Both the position numbers and the translations under genes were made by a program. A stretch of 64,000 nt of DNA. It comes from Schistocerca nitens. Taxonomy: Eukaryota > Arthropoda > Insecta > Orthoptera > Acrididae. Below the pieces are notes generated by a model. The model worked only from the letters and a program-made list of their open reading frames with translations. It was not told the DNA's origin and did not search any database. Below, in pieces: positions 1-11,370 of the stretch. Within the stretch, counting starts at the first letter, position 1. Each line of letters begins with the position of its first letter. The DNA lies in NCBI RefSeq assembly GCF_023898315.1, contig NC_064615.1:1187505413-1187569412 (forward strand), given 5' to 3'.

Positions 1-188
1 ATTAGTACAGAATTTATATTTGTTTATACGTCAACAACACAATTTAAGTTACAAAACAATTACTGATTTCACCCTATAACAAAAGATTCTAACTAGGAAT
101 AGTCAAAATAAATTAGAAAATCAATTACATACGTAAACTAAGCACAAAATTAGATCTCTTTAAAAACTGAGGGACAACCTTTCTCTTA
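1..188. other. AT-rich flank, nothing recognised
   Basis: AT-rich sequence before the first transposon. I see no coding potential and no repeat structure in it. Confidence 0.6.
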
Positions 189-190
189 TA

Positions 191-1603
191 CAATACTGGC
201 CATTAAAATTGCTACACCACGAAGATGACGTGCTACAGACGCGAAATTTAACCGACAGGAAGAAGATGCTGTGATATGCAAATGATTAGCTTTCCAGAGC
301 ATTCACACAAGGTTGGCGCCCTTGGCGACACCTACAACGTGCTGACATGAGGAAAGCTTCCAACCGATTTCTCATACACAAACAACAGTTGACCGGCGTT
401 GCCTGGTGAAACGTTGTTGTGATGCCTCATGTAAGGAGGAGAAATGCGTACCATCATGTTTCCGACTTTGATAAAGGTAGGATTGTAGCCTATCGCGATT
501 GCGGTTTATCGTATCGCGACATTGCTGCTCGCATTGGTCGAGATCCAATGACTGTTCACAGAATATGGAATCAGTAGGTTCAGGAGGGTAATACGGAACA
601 CCGTGCTGGATCCCAATGGCCTCGTATCACTAGCAGTCGAGACGACAGGCATCTTATCCGCATGGCTGTAGCGGATCGTGCAGCCACATCTCAATCCCTG
701 AGTCAACAGATGGAGACATTTGCAAGAGAACAACCATCTGCACGAACAGTTCGACGACGTTTGCAGCAGCAAGGACTATCAGCTCGGAGACCATGGCTGT
801 GGTTACCCTTGATGCTGCATCACAGAGAGGAGCGCCTGCGATAGTGTACTCAACGACGAACCTGGGTGCACGAATGGCAAAACGTCATTTTTTCTGATGA
901 ATGCAGGTTCTGTTTACAACATCGTGATGGCCGCATCCGTGTTTGGCGTCATCGCGGTGAACGCACATTCGAAGTGTGTATTCATCATCGCCACACTGGC
1001 GTATCACCCGGCGTGATGGTATGGGGTGCCATTGGTTACCCGGTACACATCTCAGTCACTTCTTGTTTGCATTGACAGCACTTTGAACAGCGGTTGTTAC
1101 ATTTCAGATGTGGTACGACCCGTGGCTCTACCATCATTCGATCCCTGCGAAACCCTACATTTCAGCAGGATAATGCACGACCGCCTGTTGCAGGTCCTGT
1201 ACAGGCCTTTATGGATATAGAAAATGTTCGGCTGCTGCCCTGGCCAGCACGTTCTCCAGGTCTCTCACCAACTGCAAACGTCTGGTCAGTGGTGGTCGAG
1301 CAACTGGCTCGTAACAATACGCCAGTCACTACTCTTGATGAACTGTGGTATCGTGTTGAAGCTGCATGGGCAGCTGTACCTGTACACGCCATCCAAGCTC
1401 TGTTTGACTGAATGCCCAGACGTATGAAGGCCGTTATTACGGCCAGAGGTGGTTGTTCTGGGTACTGATTTCTCAGGATCTATGCACCCAAATTGCGTGT
1501 AAATGTAATCACATGTCAGTTTTAGTATAATATATTTGTGCAATGAATACCCGTTTATCATCTGCATTTCTTCTTGGTGTAGCAATTTTAATGGCTGGTA
1601 GTG
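191..1603 (+). mobile_element. Tc1-like DNA transposon, decayed
   Basis: A 1.4-kb element with inverted ends. The left end reads ACTGGCCATTAAAATTGC and the right end is its near-perfect complement, continuing into GCTACACCA. It is flanked by TA at 189-190 and 1604-1605, the target duplication of the Tc1/mariner superfamily. It carries a single transposase reading frame in the plus orientation, now broken. The size is normal for a full-length Tc1 element, so this is an old, inactive but structurally complete copy. Confidence 0.9.
422..1411 (+). pseudogene. Tc1-like transposase, broken
   Basis: The frame runs from ATG 422 to the stop ending at 1411, about 330 codons, the normal Tc1 length. Residues near 15-50 (SDFDKGRIVAYRDCGLSYRD) are the N-terminal helix-turn-helix that binds the inverted repeats. 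Then come the catalytic segments VIFSDECRF and FQQDNARP. Stops interrupt the frame at 575-577 and 842-844. Between about 1040 and 1130 the coherent translation shifts to another frame and then returns, so there are two compensating indels. The third catalytic position, normally the E of SPIE-VW, reads SPTANVW. The acidic residue is therefore lost and the protein could not be active even without the stops. The spacing from the second D to this position is 34, the classical DD34E layout. Confidence 0.88.
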
Positions 1604-1679
1604 TATGAAAATGCAGATTATATTCACGTATGCTAATGGCAAATAGTTAAAAGTAACAAAACGAATTTAAGGAGGCATG

Positions 1680-1912
1680 TAAGCTCTACCATCTGAGCTA
1701 CCCAAGCACGACTCACGCCCCGTCCTCACAGCTTTACTTCTGCCAGTACCTCATCTCCAACCTTCCAAACTTTACAGAAGCTCTCCTGCGAACCTTGCAG
1801 AACTAGCACTCCTGAAAGAAAGGATATTGCGGGGACATGGCTTAGCCACAGCCTGAGGGATGTTTCAGGAATGAGATTGTCACTCTGCAGCGGAGTGTGT
1901 GCTGATATGAAA
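1680..1912. repeat. tRNA-armed foldback repeat, partial copy
   Basis: Matches the left arm and loop of the repeat at 16137-16504. The shared parts are GAGCTACC..AGCACGACTCACGCCC, the block running from CTTTACTTCTGCCAGTACC to the AGAAGCTCTCCTGCGAACCTTGCAGAACTAGCACTCC loop, and a terminal CTGCAGCGGAGTGTGTGCTGATATGAAA. The middle diverges and the second tRNA-like arm is missing. It is a decayed or variant member of the same family. Confidence 0.75.
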
Positions 1913-1947
1913 ATTGGGCTTTGTTGTGAGACTGGCACAAGACATGT

Positions 1948-2700
1948 TCAATAAGCTTTACACTGTCTTCTGACGCAAGGTGAAATCGGGAAACAGATCG
2001 GAGATCATGTTGTGCAGTTTGTACTGTCAATTCAGCAACATTTGTAATCAAAACACTGAATGTGGGTGTTCCATAGAATCTCACAGTCAAAAATTGCACA
2101 GATTAAGATCAGGTGATCTGGATGGCCAGGCTGCAGTCAAATGTTGGCTGATAATTCTAGCATTTCTGAAATGACTTTGCAGCAGCAGCTTCACTGGCTG
2201 CACAATGTTCGCAGGAATGCCATCTTTGCATAAAAATGATCCTACCCACATATCCACACTATTGAAGAGTTGGGATGATGTTGGTGCACAAAAGACTCTC
2301 AGAGTTGACCAGTGACATTACAGGTCACAGGATCCATGTCCTTGAAAAAATATAGTGCTACGACAAATGATTCCATCAACCCACACCACACAGTTACCAT
2401 TGTGTAATGAAGTGGTAATGGCTGATGTGGAAGCAGATTTTCCATTGCCCATATACTGTGATTGACACGTCCGTGGAAATGGAATTGTTCCATTGCCATT
2501 CATTGTCCAGTTCCATGTAAGCTAGAAATTCTGGAGGTCAGCACAAAGCAACTGCTGAATGTGGGTAATATTGTACAAATAGCAATGAAGGATGTTTCAT
2601 AGAAGTTTATGCACCATACTCACAGCTATGTCCAAAGTTCTGGTGATTCCCTGTGCACTGCATGCATGTACAACACCACTCGACCCCTTCTACAATGTTG
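1948..2700 (-). pseudogene. Tc/mariner-superfamily transposase relic
   Basis: The minus strand reads transposase-like pieces in several frames. Around 2400-2490 there is HFHGRVNHSIWAMENLLPHQ followed by VTVWCGL, then YFFKD; these match the DEAHFHLNGYVNKQN..RYW..VTVWCG..GPYFFED region of insect Tc-type transposases. Around 2080-2130 there is a WPSRSPDL-like piece, and the tail at 1950-2020 resembles the RF-eed-eHIEH-L end of such proteins. Stops and shifts are frequent. It is an old relic without recognisable inverted ends. Confidence 0.6.
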
Positions 2701-2899
2701 TGGCGACATCTTCCATTGAAGTTGGATCAGTTGTTTTCCTCTCTGGCACAGTGCACTTCAAACAAACCTTTCTTTTCGAATTTTGTAATCATTTTCTCGA
2801 TACCCTTGATAGACATTGGACCAAAGCTTTTTTTCATACCCTTGAGTTTTCAGAACATCTGCAGAGCAACTAGCACAGCCACCATTTGTGTGAGAGAGC

Positions 2900-3523
2900 T
2901 TTACCAGTGGTGTGTTGTTCTTTAATGAGACAGTCATGCTGAGGATCTCGGATGCAAAGTGAGGAACATTTTACATTTTCTTCTGCTTTCAGCATCATCT
3001 AGTGGTTGAATTTTCATTAAGTTTTGTTTGTTTCCATTATGTTTCCCCCTTGTTTGGTAACATTCCATTACACACAAAAAAAGTTCCTTAAAACAGAGAC
3101 TCTAAACTGAATACCTTAAAATCTACGAGCACTTGTTCTTCTTCGCTACTGTGAAACATTTCTTCCATTGACCAAGTGCTCAAAGCTCTTAATGTATGCA
3201 TTTTAGAACTCACGTTTAGCAGACTTTTTTGCTTTGAATTATCGTTCCTGTCATATCCCTGAATACTGACCAACCCTCCTGGGCACGCTGATGATCATAA
3301 TTTTTTAGTCATAATTTCTTGTTCTAGAACTTGATGTTATCATATTCTCTTCGCGTAATGTGTAACAAATGTGCAATTACTAGTATCACTTTTGGCACTC
3401 GTGGGTCCTGCCTGTGAGAGGCCAGCAAGCTAACAATAAGACATGTTTAGTACATCTACCACAAAAATGGAAGCAATCCGTGATGAACAATATGTGACTT
3501 TGAAATTTTGTTTTTGTCTCAAC
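2900..3523. other. Unannotated spacer
   Basis: No coherent coding frame or repeat was recognised. It ends at the target site of the RTE LINE; the last bases before that element, AAATTTCATCTG, form its target duplication. Confidence 0.5.
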
Positions 3524-3535
3524 AAATTTCATCTG

Positions 3536-6500
3536 GTGTGGGTTCCTGTAGTCATGTCCTAGTTCACGAACCACGGGCAACGTATGAGTGGCCAAGTAAG
3601 TGGTCCCGACAGTCGGGATACCAGTTACTTTGGAATAAGGCTGGGCATCTCGGACATATTCTGAGTCGTGGTCACCTTTGTGCTCATATGGCAAAGACTA
3701 CCAAATCCACCGGTTAGTCCCTCAGCCGTTAGGGGTAAAACCCAATGGGACTCGGGGCAAGTAAGGCTAGCAACCTGCTTCCCTGGTACTTTAAATATGA
3801 TGCTGACAACAATCAGAGCAAAATGCCTCGGACCTTTGGAGGTGACGGAGTCCCACCTCTAACTGACAAACCAGGGACTCCTAAGATACGACTTGGCAAA
3901 CAAATGGTAATGAGATGGGGAGCTATTAATATCAATGGGGGCTACTCTGGGAAGAAGGTAGAGCTGGCAGAGGCTGCAAGTAAGATGGGGCTGGACGTTT
4001 TAGCTGTTAGTGACATTCGGGTAAGGGGTGAGAAAGAAGAGGAAGTGGGAGAATACAAGGTCTACCTGTCAGGAGTCAAAGCAGGGATAGCACAATGGGG
4101 TGTAGGGCTTTACATCAGGAAAGAAATGGAACCCAGTGTAGTTGCAATAAGGTATGTAAACGAACGACTGATGTGGATAGATTTGACAGTGTCTAGCAAG
4201 AAAATTAGGATTGTGTCAGTATATTCGCATTGTGAAGGGACAGATCAAGATAAGATGGATAGTTTTTATGAGGCACTCGGTGATGTAGTTGTTAGAGTAA
4301 AGGACAAGGACAGTGTTCTGCTCATGGGTGATTTTAACGCCAGGATTGGAAATCGAACAGAAGGGTATGAAAAGGTTATGGGTAAATTTGGAGAGGATAT
4401 GGAGGCCAACAGGAACGGGAAACAACTCTTGGATTTCTGTGCCAGTATGGGCTTAGTAATCACAAACTCCTTTTTTAAACATAAGAACATTCACCGGTAT
4501 ACTTGGGAAGGCAGGGGAACCAGATCTGTCATTGACTATATAATAACAGATCAGGAATTCAGGAAGGCTGTGAGGGACACACGTGTATTCAGGGGATTCT
4601 TTGATGACACTGATCATTATTTAATCTGCAGTGTAATTGGGATTGTGAGGCCGAAAGTGCAGGAGGTCAGATCGATATGTAGGAGGATAAGAGTGGAGAA
4701 ACTTCAGGATAAGGAAATCAGGCACAAGTACATAACAGCGATCTCAGAAAGGTACCAGTTAGTTGAATGTAGTCAATTACAGTCATTGGAAAAGGAATGG
4801 ACAAGGTACAGGGACACAGTACTAGAAGTGGCTAAAGAATGTCTTGGAACAGTAGTGTGTAAAAGTAGGATGAAACAAACAGCTTGGTGGAATGATACAG
4901 TCAAGGCAGCCTGTAAAAGAAAAAAGAAGGCGTATCAAAAATGGCTACATACCAGAACCCAGGTAGACAGAGAAAGTTATGTTGAAGAAAGAAACAAAGC
5001 CAAACAGATAATTGCAGCATCCAAGAAGAAATCGTGGGAAGACTTTGGAAACAGGTTGGAGACTATGGGTCAAGCTGCTGGAAAACCATTCTGGAGTGTA
5101 ATTAGCAGTCTTCGAAAGGGAGGTAAGAAGGAAATGACAAGTATTTTGGACAGGTCAGGAAAACTGCTGGTGAATCCTGTGGATGCCTTGGGCAGATGGA
5201 GGGAATATTTTGAAGAGTTGCTCAATGTAGGTGAAAATGCGATCAGTAATGTTTCAGATTTCGAGGTAGAATGGGATAGGAATGATGATGGAAATAGGAT
5301 CACATTTGAGGAAGTGGAAAAAATGGTCAATAGATTGCAGTGCAATAAAGTGGCTGGGGTGGATGAAATTAAGTCGGAACTCATCAAATACAGTGGAATG
5401 TCAGGTCTTAAATGGCTACACAGGATAATTGAAATGGCCTGGGAGTCGGGACAGGTTCCATCAGACTGGACAAAAGCAGTAATCACACCAATCTTTAAAC
5501 ATGGAAACAGAAAAGATTGTAACAACTACAGAGGTATCTCTTTAATCAGCGTTGTGGGAAAAATCTTCTCAGGTATTGTTGAAAGGAAAGTGCGAGTATT
5601 AGTTGAGGACCAATTGGATGAAAATCAGTGTGGGTTTAGGCCTCTTAGAGGTTGTCAGGACCAGATCTTTAGCTTACGGCAAATAATGGAGAAGTGTTAT
5701 GAGTGGAACAGGGAATTGTATCTATGCTTTATAGATCTAGAAAAGGCATATGACCGGGTTCCTAGGAGGAAGTTATTGTCTGTTCTGCAAGATTATGGAA
5801 TAGGAGGCAAACTTTTGCAAGCAATTAAAGGTCTTTACATGGATAGTCAGGCAGCAGTTAGAGTTGACGGTAAATTGAGTTCATGGTTCAGAGTAGTTTC
5901 AGGGGTAAGACAAGGCTGCAACCTGTCTCCACTGTTGTTCATATTATTTATGGATCATATGTTGAAAACAATAGTCTGGCTGGATGAGATTAAGATATGT
6001 GAACACAAAATAAGCAGTCTTGCATATGCGGATGACTTAGTTGTGATGGCAGATTCGATTGAAAGTTTGCAAAGTAATATTTCAGAGCTAGATCAGAAAT
6101 GTAAGGACTATGGTATGAAGATTAGCATCTCCAAAACGAAAGTAATGTCAGTGGAAAGAAATATAAACGGATTGAGTGCCAAATAGGAGGAACAAAGTTA
6201 GAACAGGTGGACGGTTTCAAGTACTTAGGATGCACATTCTCACAGGATGGCAACTTAGTGAAAGAACTGGAAGCGAGGTGTAGCAAAGCTAATGCAGTGA
6301 GCGCTCAGCTACGATCTACTCTCTTCTGCAAGAAGGAAGTCAGTACCAAGACTAAGTTATCTGTGCACCGTTCAATCTTTCGACCAACTTTGTTGTATGG
6401 GAGCGAAAGCTGGGTGGATTCAGGTTACCTTATCAATAAGGTTGAGATTACGGATATGAAAGTAGCTAGGATGATTGCAGGTACTAGTAGATGGGTAGAG

Positions 6501-6828
6501 GGTGTCCACAATGAGGAAATCAAAGAAAAACTGGGAATGAATTCTATAGATGTAGCAGTCAGGGCGAACAAGCTTAGATGGTGGGGTCATGTTACACGCA
6601 TGGGAGAAGCAAGGTTACCCAAGAGACTCATCGATTCAGCAGTAGAGGGTAGGAGGAGTCGCGGCAGACCGAGGAGAAGGTACCTGGATTCGGTTAAGAA
6701 TGATTTTGAAGTAATAGGTTTAACATCAGAAGAGGCACCAATGTTAGCACTGAATAGGGGATCATGGAGGAACTGTATAAGGGGGGCTATGCTCCAGACT
6801 GAACGCTGAAAGGCATAATCAGTCTTAA

Positions 6829-6882
<54 letters not shown>
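3536..6882 (+). mobile_element. Full-length RTE-clade LINE with 12-bp target duplication
   Basis: A complete non-LTR retrotransposon of about 3.35 kb. It is bounded by a perfect 12-bp direct repeat, AAATTTCATCTG, at 3524-3535 and 6883-6894. It has a roughly 210-bp 5' UTR, one long ORF with endonuclease and reverse transcriptase domains, and a 3' tail of about eighteen ATG/TGA trinucleotides (6829-6882) instead of poly(A), which is typical of RTE-like elements. The perfect target duplication and the single-frameshift ORF imply a recent insertion. Confidence 0.93.
3745..6809 (+). pseudogene. RTE LINE polyprotein (endonuclease-RT), one frameshift
   Basis: Encodes the retrotransposition machinery: an APE-type endonuclease that nicks the target and a reverse transcriptase for target-primed synthesis. 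ATG 3745 opens 813 codons, and the frame moves by one at about 6155-6165. From 6162 the second frame reads YKRIECQIGGTKLEQVDGFK and continues to the stop at 6807-6809, giving about 1,020 residues in all. Visible motifs are MGDFNARIG (about residue 196), RYTWEGRGTRSVIDYI and DDTDHYLI (endonuclease), then LYLCFIDLEKAYDRV, GVRQGCNLSPLLF and AYADD (residues 760-764), and the C-terminal LRWWGHVTRM and RRSRGRPRRRYLD typical of RTE. The usual endonuclease QET motif appears as VSDIR. The copy is a near-intact source candidate disabled by the frameshift. Confidence 0.92.
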
Positions 6883-6884
<2 letters not shown>

Positions 6885-7716
6885 ATTTCATCTGACGCTT
6901 ATGCAATGTTGCAGGGGCCTATGGAGAGTCCGTTCTTCCCTGCAGCACATCTGGCAGATGGTTTAAATTGTTTAACAAAGGAAGGTGATCAGTTTCAAAG
7001 GAAGATGGACCTGGTGCTCCAGTTGCTTCTCTTATGGAAGCACTGCTGCTGCAATCATGAAATAGGATTGACAAATAAACATATGAGCACTTACAGAAAT
7101 ACTGAAAATTTCAATGGGTGCCACCACAAGCTGACAATATAAATTTGCACACAAGGCGTGTTTGTGTGTGGTTGGTTCCAAGCCTGTCAATTCCCATACA
7201 AAAGGATATTCTTGTGCAGAGCTGCATGCAGTTGAAGTTATGTTACAGGAAGATCCAGAGTTTCTTTCAAAGCGATGAAATCTTGTTAAATAATTTTGAT
7301 ACTGACAGCAAACAGCAAAGCTCAGCGTGGAAATCAGCTCCACCACCAGCTCCCCAAAAAAGCAAAAGCAACAGCTTCTTTAAGAAAAGTTACGGTCATT
7401 CATTTCTTGATACTCATGGAATGGTTTATCAGTATGTTGTACCTGCATACATGTCAAATAAATGTGAAATGCATCTCTCACTATCCCTATAGTCCAGATT
7501 TTATCCCTGCATAATGTTTTTCTGTTCCCTAACCTGAAGAAACACCTACATGGGAAGCATTTTCCGTCACCAAAAGCAGTACTGAAGGCTGTGAGGGTGA
7601 TTCTAAAGCGCCTTTCAGAAAATGGTTTCAGACTGGCAGAAATGGAGGGACAAGTAGAGCACATCCAAAGGAGCCTATTTTATGGAGGACTATCAAAATT
7701 ATGGAACTGAGTAGAG

Positions 7717-8700
7717 CAGGGGCGGGCAGGAATCCTGCACGTGTGCGGTGCACTTGCACGCGTGCAGTTAACAGATGTTCTGCGTGCACACAGGGGCAAG
7801 CTTATCTCTCCTCCCCACCATACCTTCTGTCCGCTCCTTCCTCTGCAATGCGTTTTGTTTCCTTGCTTGCTTTACTGAATGAAGGAATAAGGTTAGTAGG
7901 AGTGCTTGAAAGATATCGTGTTTTGAAAGAGTACCTATTACCTACGATACGTTTTATTTAATTATCATAGGTGGAGTGGAACAAAATTTCTACATACAGA
8001 CAAATGCAAACAGTTACTTAAATTTTCATCACTGATGTCTGCTCTTAACCGAGACTTACTAATTCAGCAAATGGTTTTCCAGCTCTCGCTATATTATGCG
8101 CAATCTTATAACTTGCACGTACCGCAGGGCTATTATTGTTGTCGTCCTGAAAAAGTGAAAACAGTGCTCCATAAAGTGTTAAATCAGTTAGATGAGAGAC
8201 ACGACGAAAGAAAGTTGCAGATATTTCGTGACCACAGCAACTACGACAGATTCATTTAGTATCGTCAGATCGCTCTTCTTAAGCTCAGTCAATTTCCCCA
8301 TCCGCTCAGAATCCGACAATAAACTGTACTCGTCCCTGTGAAATTTGTTATAATGGCCTTCAATACCAAACTTCCACTGACCAGCGAGAATACTGCCACA
8401 TATTAAACATTTCGAATTTTCTCGTTTTTGCACAAAGAAAAAAATGATTCTCCCATTACTTTTTAAAAGATAGCAAATCTCCACTTCTCCGTTTCCTTGA
8501 TTCACTCTGCATTTTCCGGTTCTTGAAATACAACGTTCACTACATAGTGGTCGCTTCGTATCAACGTCCGCAGCTTAGCCTGGCACTACACTGCCGCAAC
8601 CTGCCGGCTGTCGCCACTGCCCCGGTCGACGATTGCACGCGAGCAGCACACGTGCAGCGCTGTGTGCTCATGAGGCGCGTGCAACGTTTGCCCGCCCATG
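7717..8700. mobile_element. Non-autonomous hAT element with 8-bp target duplication
   Basis: Terminal inverted repeats begin CAGGGGCGGGCA on the left and CATGGGCGGGCA on the right (read inward). An exact 8-bp duplication, GAGTAGAG, occurs at 7709-7716 and 8701-8708. An 8-bp duplication plus CAGnG ends is the hAT signature. At 984 bp it is too short for a full transposase. It retains one N-terminal, BED-finger-like coding fragment and looks like an internally deleted derivative that needs transposase from elsewhere. Confidence 0.9.
8188..8505 (-). pseudogene. hAT transposase N-terminal BED-finger fragment
   Basis: A 105-codon minus-strand frame inside the hAT element. It contains KCLICGSILAGQWKFGIEGHYNKFH, a C-x2-C ... 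H-x4-H arrangement (CLIC, then HYNKFH) as in the BED-type zinc finger that opens many hAT transposases. After it comes SERMGKLTELKKS, resembling the linker after the finger in GTF2IRD2/FAM200-like hAT proteins. The RNase H-like catalytic core and the dimerisation domain are absent, so this would be at most a DNA-binding remnant. Confidence 0.6.
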
Positions 8701-8952
8701 GAGTAGAGGAATGGTGTCACAAAAAAGATGGTCATTCGTTATTCAACAAACTTGATATTATTATTGCTGAAATTATGTTGTCTTCATAACTGTTACTTAT
8801 TTATTCACTCAGTTTCTAATTGCATTAGTGACAAACAAGTGCTACAATTTCTTAACTTGTGATATTAGGGGCAAATGTGTAAATGGACTTACTGTGGGAT
8901 GAAGTTAGAGACATTTTGACTCTCTATACAGTGAAATCTGTGTTGGTGTGAA

Positions 8953-10345
8953 GTTGCACCAAAAGGTCTATTTACGTTGGTGTGTAGAATGTACAAGTCA
9001 GGCAACATACCATCTGACTTTCGGAAAAATGTCATCCACACAATTCCAAAGACTACAAGAGCTGACAGGTGTAAGAATTATTGCACAATCCGTTTAGCAG
9101 CTCGTGCATCCAAGTTACTGACAACAATAATACATAGAAGAATGGAAAAGAAAATAGAGGATATGTTAGATGACAATCAGTTTGGCTATACGGAAGGCAA
9201 AGGCACCAGAGAGCCAATTCTGACATCGACTAAAAGAAAATCAAAACACTTTCATAGGATTCGCCAGCTTAGCAAAAGCATACAACAATGTAAAATGGTG
9301 CAAGTTGTTCAAAATTCTGAGAAAAAGCTACAGAGAGTCAGCTATAAGCTTAGATATTGAGAGGTGGCTAATATACAATATGTACAGGAGCCAAGAGGGA
9401 ATAATAAGAGTGGATGATCAAAAATGAAATGTTCAGATTAAAAAGGGTGTAAGACAGGGATGTAGTCTTTCGCCCCTACTGTTCAATCTGTACATCGACA
9501 AAGTGACGTTAGAAATAAAAGTTCAGGAGTGGAATTAAAACACGAGGTGAAAGGACATCAGCGATACAATTTGCTTGACGGCATTGCTATACTGAGTGAA
9601 AGTGAAGAAGAATTACAGGATATGCTGAGTGGAATTGACAGTCTAATGAGTACAGAATACGGATTGAGAGTAAATCGAAGAAAGACAAAAGTAATGAGAA
9701 GTAGCAGAAATGAGAACAGCGAGGAACTTAACATCAGGATCGATGCTCGCAAAGTAGATGAAGTTAACGAATTCTGCTACTTATACAGCAAAATAATCAA
9801 TGATGGACAGAGCAAGGAGGACACCAAAAGCAGACTAGCACTGGCAAAAATGGCATTCGTGGCCAAGAGAAGTCTACTAATGTCAAACATAGGCCTCAAT
9901 TTGAAGAAGAAATTCCGAGAATATACGTTTGGAGCACAGCATTGTGTGGCAGTGAAATATGGTCTGTGGGAAAACTGGAAAAGAATTGAAGCATCTGAGA
10001 TGCGCTGCTGTAGATGAATGTTGAAAATTAGATGGTCCGATAAGGTGACGAATGAGGAGGTTCTGGACAGAATCAGGGAGGAAAGGAATATGTGGAAAAC
10101 ACTGACAAGGAGAAGGGACAGGACGATAGGACATCTGTTAAGACACCAGGAAATGACTTTCACGGTATTAGAGGGAGCTATAGAGGGCAAAAACTACAGA
10201 GGATGACAGAGACTGGAATACATCCAGCAGATAATTGAGGACGTAGGTCGCAAGTGCTATTCTGAGATGAAGAAATTGGCACAGGAGACGAATTCGTGGC
10301 AGGCCGCATCAAACCAGCCAGAAGACTGATGGTTAAAAAAATAGT
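8953..10345 (+). mobile_element. 5'-truncated RTE-like LINE
   Basis: Reverse transcriptase to C-terminus of an RTE-like LINE. At 8977 the frame reads MYKSGNIPSDFRKNVIHTIP, then EDMLDDNQFGYTEGKGTREP, then (about 9440-9500) KKGVRQGCSLSPLLFNLYI, then DGIAILSESEEELQDML. At 9529-10206 come the C-terminal EFCYL, SRLALAKMAF, LRCCR and MLKIRW..VTNEEVLDRI motifs. Stops lie at 9358-9360, 10015-10017 (a CGA-to-TGA change at C-R-stop-MLKIRW) and 10204-10206. The FIDLEKAFD block is scrambled. The endonuclease half is missing. It ends in the family 3' block GCATCAAACCAGCCAGAAGACTGA. Confidence 0.85.
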
Positions 10346-11370
10346 GTTTTACAACTCATTTCCATAGTGTGGTGTGAACAATGTGACTAAGTGGCTAAAA
10401 CTGCTTCACCAATGGAAGACGAGCAAGCTCCAACATTTCACAGTACAAAGAGGACTGAGTGAAATCCGTGTACGTGTGATCGTCCCAGAAGAACACTCTC
10501 CTGTCTTGAGGTGTCAGTGAATCACTCAAAGGAATACTGCAGGTCCATCTAGAAGGGAGTGTGCGGCGACAGATTTAACTGTGTTCTTATTCTTGTCGGC
10601 GGCAGAAGTTGTCATTTCGACGTCTTCGATAGTTTTGTATATTGTCTGTCTTGCACGTCGCCGTTGTCGTCGGTAGCGCATCTTGGCAGCGTTCAGTGCA
10701 GTTGCCTGTGCAAGCCTGGGTAAATGTATCGTTAATGTCGATGCTGAAGTTCAGTTTACATCCACAGAATACTGCAGGTCCATCTAGAAGGGAGTGTGCG
10801 GCGACAGATTTAACTGTGTTCTTCTTCTTGTCGGCGGCAGAAGTTGTCATTTCGACGTCTTCGATAGTTTTGTATATTGTACCTAGTAAGGCTAGTACGC
10901 CCGTCCGGGATTGCATGAAAAAATGAAATTTCGAATTTCGAAAAACTAAGCATATGCATATGTTCATATACACTATAATAACATGCATACCAAATATTAT
11001 ACTGTTTTGTCAACAAATACTGACATTATTAAACAAAGTGTGCCAAGTGGGTAGTGAAATAATTCGACTGTTACTCTGTCTGACTGTCAGAATTAGAAAT
11101 TGGTGTGCTGCCAGTGCCATGTAGGCAACTGGACAGTATGTGTACTAGTAATTTTGGATGCAGATAACACATGGCACTATCGTGAGAGCTGCAGCATGAC
11201 GTATCTGAAGGTGCACTGACGTCAGACTGCTACTGACACGTTTCTTTGTCTACAGTACACGTATTCACATTTGCGAATATGAACCACCTCCAGCTGTATG
11301 TTAAAATGATGACTGCAAAAATTTGTGGTGGACTGAGGTCCAAACCCGAATTGACTGCTTTATGCAAGTA
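10346..11370. other. Spacer holding a 114-bp direct repeat pair
   Basis: No convincing gene. The only structure is the repeat pair at 10532-10880. A minus-strand frame of 133 codons crosses both copies but shows no domain I recognise. Confidence 0.5.
10532..10880. repeat. Two 114-bp direct repeats, 121 bp apart
   Basis: Copies at 10532-10645 and 10767-10880 differ at only one base that I can see (CTTATTCTTG versus CTTCTTCTTG). Both start GAATACTGCAGGTCCATC and end TTGTATATTGT. The spacer contains GTTGCCTGTGCAAGCCTGGG. The arrangement could be a segmental tandem duplication with a 235-bp period that kept one full spacer, or a miniature terminal-repeat element. I see no TG...CA ends, primer-binding site or polypurine tract. 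Confidence 0.8.

Larger units (their letters stand above)
7180..8716 (+). pseudogene. mariner transposase C-terminal relic, split by hAT
   Basis: Plus-strand pieces match the second half of mariner/SETMAR-type transposases. Around 7300-7390 is the SKQQSSAWKSAPPPAPQKSK segment, where the family has KQWTSPGEPAPKKAK. Around 7410-7440 a DTHGMVYQYVVP stretch corresponds to WD..GI...DYL. Around 7480-7500 is HYPYSPDFIPA, corresponding to HPPYSPDLAPCDYHLF. Then comes a long clean stretch NLKKHLHGKHFPSPKAVLKA running to a stop at 7708-7710. The QxDNAxxH motif has decayed. A hAT element sits at the very end of the ORF. Confidence 0.72.

Noticed and set aside
3745-6186. 813-codon ORF as a host gene
   Set aside because: Endonuclease and RT motifs plus flanking target duplication show it is a LINE ORF, not a host gene.
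6829-6882. Stand-alone ATG microsatellite
   Set aside because: It is the 3' tail of the RTE LINE, bounded directly by the target duplication.
7032-7346. 104-codon minus-strand ORF
   Set aside because: Antisense to the mariner transposase relic, with no independent support.
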